A stretch of DNA of 42,661 bases. It comes from Thioalkalivibrio sp. (lineage in GTDB: Bacteria; Pseudomonadota; Gammaproteobacteria; Ectothiorhodospirales; Ectothiorhodospiraceae). The position numbers and the translations under genes were made by a program. The first letter of the stretch is position 1. Every line of letters begins with the position of its first letter. This document shows positions 23,512 to 35,353 of the stretch, piece by piece. The notes under the pieces are model-generated. The model saw nothing but the letters and a program-made list of their open reading frames with translations, was not told the DNA's origin and did not search any database. The stretch lies in assembly GCA_007692435.1 (NCBI GenBank), contig RECA01000100.1, positions 1-42,661 on the forward strand, given 5' to 3'.

Positions 23512-24985
23512 CAGCCAGGCGCCTGCCGCCCCCGTCCACCGCAGCCCGGTCCCGAGCCGCTTGGTCCCGGGCCGCTTGGTCCCCGGCGGCATCGCCCGCC
23601 AGCACCCCGCGCAGCGAGTGCGGCTGCGCCTCGGTGATCAGCAGTTCGACCAGGGTCCCGGTCAGATCCGGCGAGCCGTCGAAGTTCACGACCCGGTTGT
23701 TTGCGGTTCGCGCCGCCAGCCGCGACGGATCCCTTCGCGAGCGGCCCTCGACCAGCGCCCGCTGGATGCTTCCGACCATCTGCCGGTTGCGCGCCTGACC
23801 CTGGGCCTCGAGCAGTGCCTGCAGCTCCTGCAGCCGCCGCTTCTTCACGGCCATCGGCACGTCGTCCGGCAGACCGGCCGCCGGCGTGCCCGGGCGGGCG
23901 CTGTAGATGAAGCTGAAGGAGAAGTCGAAGTGCAGCTCCTCCACCAGGCGCATGGTGGCCGCGTGGTCCTCCGCGGTCTCGCCCGGGAAACCGACGATGA
24001 AGTCGGATGACAGGTCGAGATCCGGACGCAGGGCGCGCAGCCGGCGGATCTTCGACTTGTATTCGAGCACCGTGTGGCCGCGCTTCATCAGCGCAAGGAT
24101 CCGGTCCGATCCGCTCTGCACCGGAAGGTGCAGGTGGCTGACCAGCTTCGGTTCGTCGGCGTAGGCCTGGATCAGGCGATCGGAGAACTCCACCGGGTGC
24201 GAGGTGGTGAAGCGCACCCGCTCGATGCCGTCCACGGCCGCCACGTAGTGGATCAGCAGTGCCAGGTCGGCGCTGTCACCGTCGTGGGTCGGCCCCCGAT
24301 AGGCGTTCACGTTCTGGCCGAGCAGGTTGACCTCCTTCACGCCCTGCGCCGCCAGCCCGGCCACCTCCGCGATCACGTCGTCGAAGGGCCGGCTGATCTC
24401 CTCGCCGCGCGTGTAGGGAACCACGCAGAAGCTGCAGTACTTGCTGCAGCCCTCCATCACCGACACAAAGGCGCTGGCGCCGGCGGCCCGCGGCTCCGGC
24501 AGGCGATCGAATTTCTCGATCTCCGGAAAGCTGATGTCCACCACCGGCGTGCGGGTGCGACGGACCTGCCCGATCAGCTGCGGCAGCCGGTGCAGCGTCT
24601 GCGGCCCGAAGACCAGGTCGACAAAGGGCGCGCGCTCAAGCAGCGCGGCGCCCTCCTGACTCGCGACGCAGCCGCCGACACCGATGATCACCTCCGGTCT
24701 GCGCTCCTTCAGCGCGCGCCATCGCCCGAGCAGCGAGAAGACCTTTTCCTGCGCCTTCTCGCGGATCGAGCAGGTGTTCAGCAGCAGCAGATCGGCGCCG
24801 GCCGGATCGTCGGTGACCTCGGCGTGGTTCAACTCGCGCAGGGCGTCCAGCATCCGCGCGGAGTCATACTCGTTCATCTGGCAACCGTGCGTCTGGACAT
24901 GGACACGGCGCACGACCGGTGTGTCACCCGCCGGGGCGGTGCCGTCCGGGAAACCCGCGACCGGCGGGCGGCTAGAAGGGGACAT
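23492..24985 (-). CDS. miaB: tRNA-2-methylthio-N6-dimethylallyladenosine synthase MiaB
   Basis: MiaB is a radical-SAM enzyme that adds the methylthio group to i6A37 of tRNAs. The three cysteines of the auxiliary cluster begin with THGCQMN. The radical-SAM cluster motif is CSKYCSFC (CxxxCxxC). A TRAM domain follows near the C-terminus. The protein is about 497 residues, longer than usual (about 440-475). The extra parts are an N-terminal tail of about 25 residues and a low-complexity C-terminal tail with repeated DQAAR. The ATG at 24985 has AGGA five bases upstream; the ATG at 24991 is too near it. The gene overlaps the end of ssb. Confidence 0.95.
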   Translation of the reverse strand: MSPSSRPPVAGFPDGTAPAGDTPVVRRVHVQTHGCQMNEYDSARMLDALRELNHAEVTDDPAGADLLLLNTCSIREKAQEKVFSLLGRWRALKERRPEVIIGVGGCVASQEGAALLERAPFVDLVFGPQTLHRLPQLIGQVRRTRTPVVDISFPEIEKFDRLPEPRAAGASAFVSVMEGCSKYCSFCVVPYTRGEEISRPFDDVIAEVAGLAAQGVKEVNLLGQNVNAYRGPTHDGDSADLALLIHYVAAVDGIERVRFTTSHPVEFSDRLIQAYADEPKLVSHLHLPVQSGSDRILALMKRGHTVLEYKSKIRRLRALRPDLDLSSDFIVGFPGETAEDHAATMRLVEELHFDFSFSFIYSARPGTPAAGLPDDVPMAVKKRRLQELQALLEAQGQARNRQMVGSIQRALVEGRSRRDPSRLAARTANNRVVNFDGSPDLTGTLVELLITEAQPHSLRGVLAGDAAGDQAARDQAARDRAAVDGGGRRLADATESN

Positions 24986-25424
24986 CGTCATCCTGTATCG
25001 GAGCGCGGCTCGGGGAACTGCCGCCACGCTGATCGTTCCACCCGGCGTCCGGGCCCCGGCCCTGGTCGCCCTGGGGCGCGCCCCCGCCCCGACCGCCCAA
25101 CAGCTGCATCTCGTTGGCCACGACCTCCGTGGTGTAGCGGTCCTGGCCATCCTGGCCCTGCCACTTGCGCGTCTGGATGCGGCCCTCGATGTAGACCTGC
25201 GAGCCCTTGCCCAGGTACTGGGCCGCGATCTCGCCGAGGCGCCCGAAGAGCACCACCCGGTGCCATTCGGTGTTCTCGCGCTTTTCGCCGCTCTGCTTGT
25301 CCGTCCACTGCTCAGTGGTCGCCAGTCGCAGGTTCGTGATGGTCAGGCCCGCCGGCGTTTCACGCTTTTCGGGGTCTGCGCCGAGGTTGCCGATCAGGAT
25401 TACCTTGTTCACTCCGCGGGCCAT
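24972..25424 (-). CDS. ssb: Single-stranded DNA-binding protein
   Basis: SSB coats single-stranded DNA in replication, repair and recombination. The 150 residues have an N-terminal OB fold ([14 protein letters not shown] to about 110). A Gly/Gln/Pro-rich linker and the acidic tail DDDVPF follow; the tail is the docking site for repair proteins. A strong AAGGAGGAG site precedes the ATG. ssb and uvrA are near one another in many gammaproteobacteria, commonly with an MFS gene between, as here. Unlike E. coli I see no LexA box upstream. Confidence 0.97.
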   Translation of the reverse strand: MARGVNKVILIGNLGADPEKRETPAGLTITNLRLATTEQWTDKQSGEKRENTEWHRVVLFGRLGEIAAQYLGKGSQVYIEGRIQTRKWQGQDGQDRYTTEVVANEMQLLGGRGGGAPQGDQGRGPDAGWNDQRGGSSPSRAPIQDDDVPF

Positions 25425-25463
25425 GGCTCCTCCTTGTCGTTTGCTCGCTGGATCGGGCCCGGA

Positions 25464-25480
25464 AGTTTAACGTGAAAAAA
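25464..25480 (-). promoter_or_regulatory. Possible terminator T-run and -10 element before ssb
   Basis: Between the MFS gene and ssb (168 bases) the minus strand shows a run of six T (25480-25475) after a GC-rich stretch with only a weak four to five base-pair stem. TAAACT (25469-25464), a possible -10 for ssb, follows. No convincing -35 was found. The remainder of the gap shows nothing recognisable. Confidence 0.3.
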
Positions 25481-25592
25481 CCCGCTCCGCCCGCCTCGGG
25501 GACCCGCAGGGCAGAAGAGCGCAGCGTCATCCGCCATGCGGCGGCCGCAATGTCCCGGGGCTCGCGGCAGCCCCAGGCGCCGGCCATGCGGG

Positions 25593-26969
25593 TCAGTTCC
25601 GCTCGGTGGACTGCGCCGGCCAGCTGGTGAACAGGGCGCGCAGGCCGCCCTCGTCGAAGCGCGAGGGATCCACCTTCAGGTAGACCGACGCCTCGCGGGC
25701 ACTCACGCGGGCCTCGCCGACGCCGGCCAGTTCCCCGATCCGGGACTCCAGTTCCGCCGGGGCGGCGCGCCAGGGCGCCGGGAGCCCGTAGGCGCGGTTC
25801 GACAGGTGGCTCGGAGGCACCATGGTGCCGGCAACGACGAGCCAGACCAGCGCCCCCACCAGGCCGAGGGCGAAGACCCCGGTCGGCCCGACGTAGGTCA
25901 TCAACGCACCGCCGAGCACCCCGCCGGCGAAGATGCCGAGGAACTGGCTGGAGGCGAAGACCCCCATCGCAGTGCCCTTCTCGATCACCGGGGCGGTCTT
26001 CGCCACCAGCGAAGGCAGCACCGCCTCGAGCAGGTTGAACGCGGCGAAGAACAGCACAAGCACCACGCCCAGGAGCAGCCAGTGATTCGCGATGGGCAGC
26101 AGCCCCTGCACCACCAGCAACACGGCGATGGCCCCCAGCAGAGAGGGCTTCAGCGCACGCCTGCGCTCGGCCCGGATCACCGCCGGAATCATCAGCGCGA
26201 AGCCCAGCACCAGCACCGGAAGGTAGACCTGGTAGTGCTGCGCCGGAGGCAGTTCGAGACCGGTCACCAGCATCAGCGGGAGCACCAGAAAATTCGCCGC
26301 CAGCGTCATGTGCAGGATGAACACTCCGATGTTCAGCCGCATCAGCTCGCGGTCCCGCAGCACATGCGACAGGCCACCGGGGACCGGAACCATGTCCGGG
26401 TGCGGCAGTGACCGCAGCGGCCGCGGTACCCAGACAAACAGCACCACCAGGGCCACCACGCCCAGGCCCGCCGTCACCCAGAAGATGCCCGAAAGCCCGA
26501 ACCACCGGTCCACGATCGGACCCAGCACCATCGCCGCGCTGAAGCTCAGGCCGATCGAAAGCCCGATCACCGCCAGTGCACGGGTGCGCCGCTCCTCCGT
26601 GATCAGATCGGCGGTGAGGGCCAGCACCACCGCCGCCACTGCCCCCGCACCCTGCAGCGCCCGGCCGAGGATCAGCCCGTACACCGTCTCCGCCAGCGCG
26701 GCCACCACGCTTCCGACGATCAACAGCACCAGGCCCAGCGCAATCAGCGGCCTGCGCCCGATACGGTCGGACAGGATCCCGAACGGAATCTGCAGCAGCG
26801 CCTGCGTGAGCCCGTAGATTCCCAGCGCCATCCCCATCAGGAACGGAGTCGCGCCGGGAAGCACGTCCGAATACAGCACCAGCACCGGCAGCACCATGAA
26901 CAACCCGACCATGCGCACCGCGTAGATCGCGGCAAGCCCGGACGTGGCGCGCAGCTCGGTAGGGGTCAT
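25593..26969 (-). CDS. MFS transporter with a C-terminal ferredoxin-like tail
   Basis: This is a 458-residue major facilitator with about 12 membrane helices. The loop motif after helix 2 reads GILSDRIGRRPLI, the classical MFS motif A. It resembles drug-efflux antiporters of the 12-helix type. The substrate cannot be told from the sequence. After the last helix (about residue 380) there is a soluble tail of about 75 residues. Its last part (ELAGVGEARVSAREASVYLKVD) looks like a beta-alpha-beta heavy-metal-associated fold without the CxxC motif. The start at 26969 (MTPTELRA) agrees with homologues; the ORF track starts earlier. The same type of gene lies between ssb and uvrA in Pseudomonas. Confidence 0.88.
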   Translation of the reverse strand: MTPTELRATSGLAAIYAVRMVGLFMVLPVLVLYSDVLPGATPFLMGMALGIYGLTQALLQIPFGILSDRIGRRPLIALGLVLLIVGSVVAALAETVYGLILGRALQGAGAVAAVVLALTADLITEERRTRALAVIGLSIGLSFSAAMVLGPIVDRWFGLSGIFWVTAGLGVVALVVLFVWVPRPLRSLPHPDMVPVPGGLSHVLRDRELMRLNIGVFILHMTLAANFLVLPLMLVTGLELPPAQHYQVYLPVLVLGFALMIPAVIRAERRRALKPSLLGAIAVLLVVQGLLPIANHWLLLGVVLVLFFAAFNLLEAVLPSLVAKTAPVIEKGTAMGVFASSQFLGIFAGGVLGGALMTYVGPTGVFALGLVGALVWLVVAGTMVPPSHLSNRAYGLPAPWRAAPAELESRIGELAGVGEARVSAREASVYLKVDPSRFDEGGLRALFTSWPAQSTERN

Positions 26970-27007
26970 GGCCTGTGATCGGTCCTCGCCGGTGCAATGG
27001 TTGCGGA

Positions 27008-27013
27008 ATATTA
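27008..27013 (-). promoter_or_regulatory. Possible -10 element for the MFS gene
   Basis: TAATAT on the minus strand lies about 39 bases before the ATG at 26969 in a locally AT-rich patch. No clear -35 was found, so this is tentative. Confidence 0.3.
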
Positions 27014-27108
27014 CAGGTAATGAACCCGCAGGGAATGGCACCCTGACGCTGCAGGGGGTCAGCTCTCTGGCCGCGGAGCCCCGGTACCAGGCGGCACCCG
27101 GGGCCGAA

Positions 27109-27220
27109 GAGGACGGTGCCGGGGGAGCCGCCCGCGGGTGTCGGCAGCAGGGATGCTGCCGTCAAGCCTACATGGACGTGTCTACGGCGTCCCGCGGGCG
27201 GCTCCCCCGGCACCGTCCTC
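27109..27220 (+). repeat. Foldback element copy 3 (30-bp perfect arms, 52-nt core)
   Basis: The arms at 27109-27138 and 27191-27220 are perfect reverse complements over 30 bp (left arm starts gaggacggtgccggggg). The core at 27139-27190 is again 52 nt. It matches copies 1 and 2 apart from a few changes near its 3' side. The inner hairpin is at 27142-27149 and 27154-27161. The element sits between the divergent MFS gene and uvrA, 88 bases before the uvrA start. A transcription terminator would have no obvious task there unless it insulates the two units. Confidence 0.92.
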
Positions 27221-27259
27221 CCTGGCACTCGCAGGAATCCCGGAACGCATTCACGGCGG

Positions 27260-27268
27260 TGCTACCAT
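27260..27268 (+). promoter_or_regulatory. Possible extended -10 for uvrA
   Basis: TGCTACCAT (TGn plus TACCAT) lies between the foldback element and uvrA, giving a leader of about 34 bases. No LexA operator (CTGT-N8-ACAG) was found near it. A -35 match is poor. Confidence 0.35.
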
Positions 27269-27308
27269 ATCGGGTTCGGCACAAGAACCTCACCCACTCG
27301 GGGACAGC

Positions 27309-30182
<2,874 letters not shown>

Positions 30183-30204
30183 GCATCGGTGGCTCGAGCC
30201 CTGC

Positions 30205-30227
30205 GGGAACGGGCCGGAGCCGTTCCC
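30205..30227 (+). terminator. Terminator-like hairpin after uvrA
   Basis: Arms gggaacgg (30205-30212) and ccgttccc (30220-30227) with a 7-base loop lie 22 bases after the uvrA stop. No T-run follows, so intrinsic termination is doubtful. It could stabilise the 3' end. Confidence 0.35.
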
Positions 30228-30276
30228 TGGTGGGCCAAGGGCATCGCGGCCGCACCACGGGGCATCGCCGCTGGAA

Positions 30277-30388
30277 GCCGGGGAGGCGGGTGCCGCAGGG
30301 ACGGGCATTCACCGGCCATGGATGGCCGGTGCATAGCGCCCATGGACGGCTCGAGCGTGCCCGTCCCTGCGGCACCCGCCTCCCCGGC
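30277..30388 (+). repeat. Foldback element copy 4, divergent core (31-bp perfect arms)
   Basis: The arms at 30277-30307 and 30358-30388 are perfect reverse complements (31 bp, starting gccggggaggcgggtgcc). They enclose a 50-nt core. The core differs in sequence from copies 1-3 but has the same plan: an inner hairpin (accggccat/atggccggt, 30311-30330), then a segment with agc and catggacg in matching order, then gcgt at the arm edge. I therefore treat it as a divergent family member. It lies 94 bases after uvrA. Confidence 0.85.
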
Positions 30389-30440
30389 CGGCCCCACCCG
30401 CACCAACACCACCGGCACGAACACCACCGGCCGCCAGCAA

Positions 30441-30471
30441 CGAAGAAGCCGGCTCAAGGCCGGCTTCTTCG
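30441..30471 (-). terminator. Bidirectional terminator, end of ribosomal operon and uvrA
   Basis: The arms cgaagaagccgg (30441-30452) and ccggcttcttcg (30460-30471) form a 12-bp perfect stem with a 7-base loop. It stands 22 bases after the rplQ stop. The stem itself carries the A and T tracts on both sides, so it can serve both strands. Confidence 0.85.
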
Positions 30472-30493
30472 TTTCAGCGAACGCATTCCGGAC

Positions 30494-30871
30494 TCAGTCG
30501 TCGGCCGACGGCTCCGGACGGTCCAGCAGTTCCACGTAGGCCATCGGCGCGTTGTCGCCGGCCCGGTAACCGCACTTGAGGATGCGGAGGTAGCCACCCG
30601 GGCGCTCCTGGAAACGCGGTCCGAGGTCGGTGAACAGCTTGCCGACCATCTCCTTGTCACGGAGGCGGGCGAAGGCCATGCGGCGGGTATGCACCGAGTC
30701 CGTCTTGCCCAGCGTGATCAGCGGCTCGGCCACCCGGCGCAGTTCCTTGGCCTTGGGCAGCGTCGTCCTGATCAGTTCGTGCCGAAACAGGGACACGGTC
30801 AACGCCTGCAGTGTGGCCTTGCGGTGGGAGCTGTTTCGGCTGAGTTGCCGACCGATATTGCGATGACGCAT
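30494..30871 (-). CDS. rplQ: 50S ribosomal protein L17
   Basis: L17 (125 residues) is an early-assembly protein at the bottom of the large subunit near the exit tunnel. The N-terminus [19 protein letters not shown] is typical of the family and the normal length is kept. It is the last gene of the alpha operon, 42 bases after rpoA, with AGGTAA as ribosome binding site and the terminator just behind it. Confidence 0.98.
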   Translation of the reverse strand: MRHRNIGRQLSRNSSHRKATLQALTVSLFRHELIRTTLPKAKELRRVAEPLITLGKTDSVHTRRMAFARLRDKEMVGKLFTDLGPRFQERPGGYLRILKCGYRAGDNAPMAYVELLDRPEPSADD

Positions 30872-30913
30872 GAGAGTTACCTGATTTTGTCAGTGCGGCC
30901 TGGGCCGTTGTCG

Positions 30914-31900
30914 TTATTCCGTGGTGTCCTGCAGCCCCGGCGGTGGCCAGTTCTCCAGCCGCATGCCCAGGGACAGGCCGTGACTCGCCAGCGTGTCCTT
31001 GATCTCGGTCAGGGACTTCTTGCCGAGGTTTGGCGTGCGCAGCAGCTCCACTTCGGTGCGCTGCACGAGATCACCGATGTGATAGATGTTCTCGGCCTTC
31101 AGGCAATTGGCGGAACGCACCGTGAGCTCGAGCTCGTCGACCGGACGCAGCAGCACCGGATCGACCGGCCCGGCGCCGGGACGGCCGGGCTCGGGCCCGG
31201 TCTCCTTCAGATCGACGAAAGGCGCCAGCTGGCGCTGCAGGATGCCGGCCGCCTGGCGCACCGCGTCGTCCGGGGCGATCGCACCGGTCGTCTCGAGTTC
31301 GAGCACCAGCCGGTCCATGTCGGTCCGCTGGGCAAGACGCGCGCTCTCGACGCGATACGACACCCGGCGGATCGGGCTGAAGCTGGCGTCCAGCATCAGG
31401 CGCCCGATGGTGGTCTCTTCCATGTCCGCCTGCCGGCGCGCAGCGACCGGCTCGTACCCCCGACCCGTGCGCAGGCGCAGCGACATCGCCAGCTCGACGT
31501 TCTTGGTGATCGTCGCGATCACGTGGTCCGGGTTCACCACCTCGACATCGTGATCGAGCTTGATGTCGGCCGCGGTGACCACGCTCGGGCCCTTCTTGCG
31601 CAGCGAGAGCACGGCCTCCTCGCGGCTGTGCATGCGCAGCGAGACACCCTTCAGGTTCAGCAGGATGTCGACGACGTCCTCCTGCACCCCCTCGATCGTG
31701 GAGTACTCGTGCAGCACGCCCTCGATCTCGACCTCGACGATGGCGGCGCCGTTGATCGAGGACAGCAGGACCCGCCGCAGCGCGTTGCCAAGGGTGTGCC
31801 CGAACCCGCGCTCCAGCGGTTCCAGGACCACCTTCGCCTTGCTGCGATTCTCGGCCTCGACCTCGATGTGCTGCTTGTTCACCAGTTCGTTCACTTGCAT
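30914..31900 (-). CDS. rpoA: RNA polymerase alpha subunit
   Basis: The alpha dimer nucleates RNA polymerase assembly, and its C-terminal domain contacts UP elements and activators. The 328 residues have the N-terminal dimer domain ([18 protein letters not shown]), a flexible linker here rich in Gly/Pro, and the C-terminal domain ([17 protein letters not shown]). The latter includes the arginine equivalent to E. coli R265. AGGAG precedes the ATG. It is 37 bases after rpsD. Confidence 0.98.
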   Translation of the reverse strand: MQVNELVNKQHIEVEAENRSKAKVVLEPLERGFGHTLGNALRRVLLSSINGAAIVEVEIEGVLHEYSTIEGVQEDVVDILLNLKGVSLRMHSREEAVLSLRKKGPSVVTAADIKLDHDVEVVNPDHVIATITKNVELAMSLRLRTGRGYEPVAARRQADMEETTIGRLMLDASFSPIRRVSYRVESARLAQRTDMDRLVLELETTGAIAPDDAVRQAAGILQRQLAPFVDLKETGPEPGRPGAGPVDPVLLRPVDELELTVRSANCLKAENIYHIGDLVQRTEVELLRTPNLGKKSLTEIKDTLASHGLSLGMRLENWPPPGLQDTTE

Positions 31901-31937
31901 GTGCGCTCCTGCGGACGGGCGTTACGTCGAGTACAGC

Positions 31938-32558
31938 TCACTTCGAGTACAGCTCGACGACCAGCGACTCGTTGATGTCGGCCGGGAGATCGGTACGATC
32001 GGGCAACGCCTTGAACACGCCCTCGAACTTGCTGCTGTCCACCTCGACCCAGCCCGGAAGCCCGGCCTGTTCGGCCAGCGTCAGCGAGTCCCTGATGCGC
32101 ACCTGCTTGCGGGCCTTTTCGCGCACCGAGATCACGTCGGCGGCCGAGACCTGGTAGGACGGGATGTTCACGGTACGGCCGTTGACCAGAATGGCCCGGT
32201 GCGACACCAGCTGCCGCGCCTCGGAACGGGTGCCGCCGAAACCCATGCGGTAGACCACGTTGTCGAGACGCCCCTCGAGCAGCCGCAGGAGGTTCTCCCC
32301 GGTCGAGCCCTTCAGGCGCGAGGCCTCCTTGTAGTAGTTGCGGAACTGCTTCTCGAGCACCCCGTAGGTGCGGCGCAGCTTCTGCTTCTCGCGCAGCTGC
32401 ACGCCGTAGTCGGAGAGGCGCGTGCGCCGATCCCCGTGCTGTCCCGGCGCCTTGTCCAGCTTGCACTTGGTCTCCAGGGCGCGCGCCCGGCTCTTGAGGC
32501 CGAGGTCGGCTCCCTCGCGGCGGCTCAGCTTGCACTTCGGTCCAATATAACGGGCCAT
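31938..32558 (-). CDS. rpsD: 30S ribosomal protein S4
   Basis: S4 binds the 5' domain of 16S rRNA and starts assembly of the small subunit body. In E. coli it also represses its own operon. The 206 residues include the S4 RNA-binding domain ([19 protein letters not shown]) and the family end VELYSK. Only Cys9 and Cys32 are seen near the N-terminus, so this is the type without a zinc site. It lies 19 bases after rpsK. Confidence 0.98.
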   Translation of the reverse strand: MARYIGPKCKLSRREGADLGLKSRARALETKCKLDKAPGQHGDRRTRLSDYGVQLREKQKLRRTYGVLEKQFRNYYKEASRLKGSTGENLLRLLEGRLDNVVYRMGFGGTRSEARQLVSHRAILVNGRTVNIPSYQVSAADVISVREKARKQVRIRDSLTLAEQAGLPGWVEVDSSKFEGVFKALPDRTDLPADINESLVVELYSK

Positions 32559-32577
32559 GAATCAACTCCGGATCGGT

Positions 32578-32967
32578 TCAGACACGCCGCTTCTTCGGCG
32601 GACGGCAGCCGTTGTGCGGAATGGGGGTGATGTCGCTGATGTTCGTGATCTTGAATCCCACGTTGTTCAGCGCGCGCACCGCGGATTCCCGCCCCGGACC
32701 CGGTCCCCTCACGAGCACCTCCAGGTTCTTCACACCGTGCTCCTGTGCGGCGGACCCCGCCCGCTCCGCGGCAACCTGTGCGGCGAAGGGCGTGGACTTG
32801 CGCGAGCCACGGAAACCGGAACCACCGGAGGTCGCCCAGCTCAGCGTGTTGCCCTGGCGGTCGGTGATGGTGATGATCGTGTTGTTGAAGGAGGCAAAGA
32901 TGTGCGCCACCCCTTCGGCCACGTTCTTGCGGACCTTTTTCTTGGTCTTGGATTGCGGTTGTGCCAT
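32578..32967 (-). CDS. rpsK: 30S ribosomal protein S11
   Basis: S11 (129 residues) lies on the platform of the small subunit next to the E-site mRNA. The characteristic [15 protein letters not shown] and C-terminal [11 protein letters not shown] are present. It follows rpsM by 19 bases. Confidence 0.98.
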   Translation of the reverse strand: MAQPQSKTKKKVRKNVAEGVAHIFASFNNTIITITDRQGNTLSWATSGGSGFRGSRKSTPFAAQVAAERAGSAAQEHGVKNLEVLVRGPGPGRESAVRALNNVGFKITNISDITPIPHNGCRPPKKRRV

Positions 32968-32986
32968 TGACTAAATCCCAGAAAGA

Positions 32987-33343
32987 TTACTTGCGAATCG
33001 GGCGACGGGGTCCCTTGCGGGTACGCGCGTTGGTGCGGGTCCGCTGGCCGCGCAGCGGCAGACCACGACGGTGCCGCAGACCCCGGTAGCAACCCAGGTC
33101 CATCAGCCGCTTGATGTTCATGCTGACCTCGCGCCGCAGGTCGCCCTCGACAGGAACCCGGCCAACCTCCGCGCGCAGACTCTCGACTTCGGCATCGGTC
33201 AGGTCGCGCACCTTGATGTCCTCGCGAACACCTGCGGCATTGCAGATCTGCCGGGCGCGGGTCCTACCGATGCCGTAGATCGCCGTGAGCGCGATTACGG
33301 TGTGCTTCTGGTCTGGAATATTGATACCAGCGACGCGAGCCAT
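32987..33343 (-). CDS. rpsM: 30S ribosomal protein S13
   Basis: S13 (118 residues) is at the head of the small subunit and bridges to L5 and to the P-site tRNA. It has the helix-hairpin-helix [13 protein letters not shown] and a basic tail ([16 protein letters not shown]). It is the first gene of the alpha operon, with its own promoter 33-60 bases upstream. GGAG is the ribosome binding site. Confidence 0.98.
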   Translation of the reverse strand: MARVAGINIPDQKHTVIALTAIYGIGRTRARQICNAAGVREDIKVRDLTDAEVESLRAEVGRVPVEGDLRREVSMNIKRLMDLGCYRGLRHRRGLPLRGQRTRTNARTRKGPRRPIRK

Positions 33344-33361
33344 CCAACATCTCCATCAAAT

Positions 33362-33374
33362 TCGGCAAAGCCGA
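33362..33374 (-). promoter_or_regulatory. Small hairpin in the rpsM leader
   Basis: The perfect 5-bp stem tcggc/gccga with loop aaa lies just after the predicted transcription start of the alpha operon. It may be part of a short control structure in the leader. In E. coli S4 represses by binding a pseudoknot in this leader, but the leader here (about 27 bases before the ATG) is too short for me to claim the same fold. Confidence 0.4.
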
Positions 33375-33376
33375 TT

Positions 33377-33405
33377 ATTATAGCCAAAGACAACCATGTA
33401 CTCAA
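33377..33405 (-). promoter_or_regulatory. Strong sigma-70 promoter of the alpha operon
   Basis: On the minus strand TTGAGT (33405-33400), a 17-base spacer and a perfect TATAAT (33382-33377) form the best promoter in the window. Transcription would begin near 33370. It lies between rpmJ and rpsM and would serve rpsM-rpsK-rpsD-rpoA-rplQ, like the internal alpha promoter of E. coli. Confidence 0.8.
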
Positions 33406-33413
33406 GTACCTGC

Positions 33414-33527
33414 TCAGCCCTGGCGCTGCTTGTGGCGCGGGTCGCTACAGATCACACGAACCACGCCATGACGCCGGATCAGCTTGCAGTTGCGGCAGAT
33501 CGGCTTCACTGATGCCCTAACCTTCAT
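33414..33527 (-). CDS. rpmJ: 50S ribosomal protein L36
   Basis: This 37-residue gene is too short for the ORF track. It reads [19 protein letters not shown] and goes on to a [11 protein letters not shown] end. The zinc ligands Cys11, Cys14, Cys27 and His32 are all present, so it is the zinc-binding (C+) form. It lies 46 bases after secY and 70 before rpsM, the standard position. Confidence 0.97.
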   Translation of the reverse strand: MKVRASVKPICRNCKLIRRHGVVRVICSDPRHKQRQG

Positions 33528-33573
33528 TTCTTCTCTCTCCAAAAAACTGGCGGCCAGACCTGGCGGCCAAAGA

Positions 33574-34917
33574 CTAGCGAATGTTGCTGCCGCCGTAACC
33601 CTTCAGATTCGCCTTGCGCATCAGGCCCTCGTACTGGTGCGACATCAGGTGCGCCTGAAGCTGCGACATGAAGTCCATCGTCACGATCACGATGATCAGC
33701 AGCGAGGTGCCACCGAAATAGAACGGCACGTTCCAGTACAGGATCAGGAATTCCGGCAGCAGACAGACCGCGGTGATGTAGGCCGCGCCCACGGCCGTCA
33801 GCCGCGTCATCACGCCGTCGATGAACCGCTCGGTCTGCACGCCGGGACGGATTCCCGGTACGAATGCGCCCTGCTTCTTCAGGTTCTCCGCCGTCTCGCG
33901 GGAGTTGAACACCAGCGCGGTGTAGAAGAAACAGAAGAAGATGATCGCCGCCGCATAGAACGTCACGTACAGCGGCTGCCCGGGCGCAAGGGTGGTCGAG
34001 ATCTCCCGGAGCCACCCCATTCCCTCCGCCTGGCCGAACCACTGCCCCAGCGTTGCCGGGAACAGGATGATACTCGATGCAAAGATCGGGGGAATCACGC
34101 CCGCCATGTTGAGCTTCAGCGGCAGGTGGCTGGACTGGCCACCGATCACCTTGCGCCCCACCTGTCGCTTCGCGTAATTGATCGTGATGCGCCGCTGTCC
34201 GCGCTCGACGAAGACCACGAAGGCGGTCACGGCAAGCGCCAGCACCAGCAGGATGACCACGAAGGCCGCGGCGAGTTCACCCGTGCGCGCGAGTTCCAGC
34301 GTCCCGCCGATCGCGGCCGGCAGCCCCGCGACAATGCCCGCGAAGATGATGATCGAGATGCCGTTACCGACGCCGCGCTCGGTGATCTGCTCGCCCAGCC
34401 AGACCAGGAACATCGTCCCGGTGACCAGCGACACGACCACCGTCGGAATGAAGATGTGGGTCGGTGTCAGCGCCATCGGCATGCCCTGGATGGTCTGCCC
34501 GCTGAGCGCCACCGAGATACCGATACTCTGGAACAGCGCCAGAAACACCGTGCCGTAGCGGGTGTACTGGGTGATCTTCCGGCGACCGGACTCCCCTTCC
34601 TTCTTCAGCTGCTGCAGGTACGGCACCGTCGCCGCCAGCAGCTGCATGATGATCGCCGAGGAAATGTAGGGCATCACGCCGAGTGCGAAGATCGACAGCC
34701 GCTCCAGCGCTCCGCCCGAGAACATGTTGAACATGTCCAGGATCGTGCCGCTGTGCTGCTCGAAGAAGCTCGCGACCGCGACCGGGTTGATCCCGGGCAC
34801 TGGAATGAAGGTGCCGATGCGGTAGACGATCAGCGCACCCAGCACGAACAGCAGACGCTGGCGGAGTTCGGAAAACCCCGTCAGTCCGCCACCTTTCGCT
34901 GTCGCTCCCCGGGCCAT
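33574..34917 (-). CDS. secY: Protein translocase subunit SecY
   Basis: SecY forms the protein-conducting channel in the inner membrane with SecE and SecG. The 447 residues contain ten predicted membrane helices. Conserved parts include PGINP near the plug region (helix 2), [21 protein letters not shown] and the cytosolic loop [12 protein letters not shown]. The C-terminus ends [15 protein letters not shown]. It starts two bases after rplO, ensuring coupling with ribosomal proteins. Confidence 0.98.
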   Translation of the reverse strand: MARGATAKGGGLTGFSELRQRLLFVLGALIVYRIGTFIPVPGINPVAVASFFEQHSGTILDMFNMFSGGALERLSIFALGVMPYISSAIIMQLLAATVPYLQQLKKEGESGRRKITQYTRYGTVFLALFQSIGISVALSGQTIQGMPMALTPTHIFIPTVVVSLVTGTMFLVWLGEQITERGVGNGISIIIFAGIVAGLPAAIGGTLELARTGELAAAFVVILLVLALAVTAFVVFVERGQRRITINYAKRQVGRKVIGGQSSHLPLKLNMAGVIPPIFASSIILFPATLGQWFGQAEGMGWLREISTTLAPGQPLYVTFYAAAIIFFCFFYTALVFNSRETAENLKKQGAFVPGIRPGVQTERFIDGVMTRLTAVGAAYITAVCLLPEFLILYWNVPFYFGGTSLLIIVIVTMDFMSQLQAHLMSHQYEGLMRKANLKGYGGSNIR

Positions 34918-34919
34918 CG

Positions 34920-35351
34920 TTACTCCTCGACACGCCCGCCGGCGGCCTCGATCGCGGACCGGGCACCCGCGGTGACCGCAACGCCGCGCAGCACGCAGGG
35001 CTTCTCAAGCGTGCCGGAGACGAAGACCTTGGCCCGCTCCGCGGTGACCGGAACCAGACCGGCGGCCTTCAGGGACTCCAGGGTTACCTCGCCTTCCATC
35101 CGCGCGAGTTCGTGCAGACGCACCTCGGCTGTGCGCAGCGGGGTCCGGGAGCGGAAACCGACCTTCGGCAGACGGCGCTGGAGCGGCATCTGGCCGCCTT
35201 CGAAGCCCACCTTGTGGTAGCCGCCGGAGCGGGACTTCTGTCCCTTGTGACCGCGACCGGAGGTCTTGCCGAGGCCGGAACCGATACCCCGGCCGACGCG
35301 CTTGGCCTTGCTTCGGGAGCCCGGGGTGGGAAGCAGTTCGTTCATGCGCAT
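34920..35351 (-). CDS. rplO: 50S ribosomal protein L15
   Basis: L15 (143 residues) has a long Gly/Arg-rich N-terminal extension ([19 protein letters not shown]) that penetrates 23S rRNA, and a globular C-terminal domain. The ORF track begins far upstream inside rpmD and rpsE. The ATG at 35351 has GGAGG seven bases upstream and is two bases after the rpmD stop. Confidence 0.97.
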   Translation of the reverse strand: MRMNELLPTPGSRSKAKRVGRGIGSGLGKTSGRGHKGQKSRSGGYHKVGFEGGQMPLQRRLPKVGFRSRTPLRTAEVRLHELARMEGEVTLESLKAAGLVPVTAERAKVFVSGTLEKPCVLRGVAVTAGARSAIEAAGGRVEE

Positions 35352-35353
35352 GA

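Larger units (their letters stand above)
30183..30493. other. Intergenic region between convergent uvrA and rplQ
   Basis: This 311-base gap contains no gene. It holds, in order, an 8-bp inverted repeat, the fourth foldback element and the hairpin terminator shared by the two converging units. Translated frames here are repetitive and match nothing I recognise. Confidence 0.85.

Noticed and set aside
27221-27308. LexA (SOS) box upstream of uvrA, and likewise of ssb
   Set aside because: I looked for CTGT-N8-ACAG in 27221-27308 and 25425-25592 and found none. SOS control cannot be claimed here.
33528-33573. Terminator between secY and rpmJ
   Set aside because: The repeated ctggcggcca is a direct, not inverted, repeat, and rpmJ is expected to be cotranscribed.
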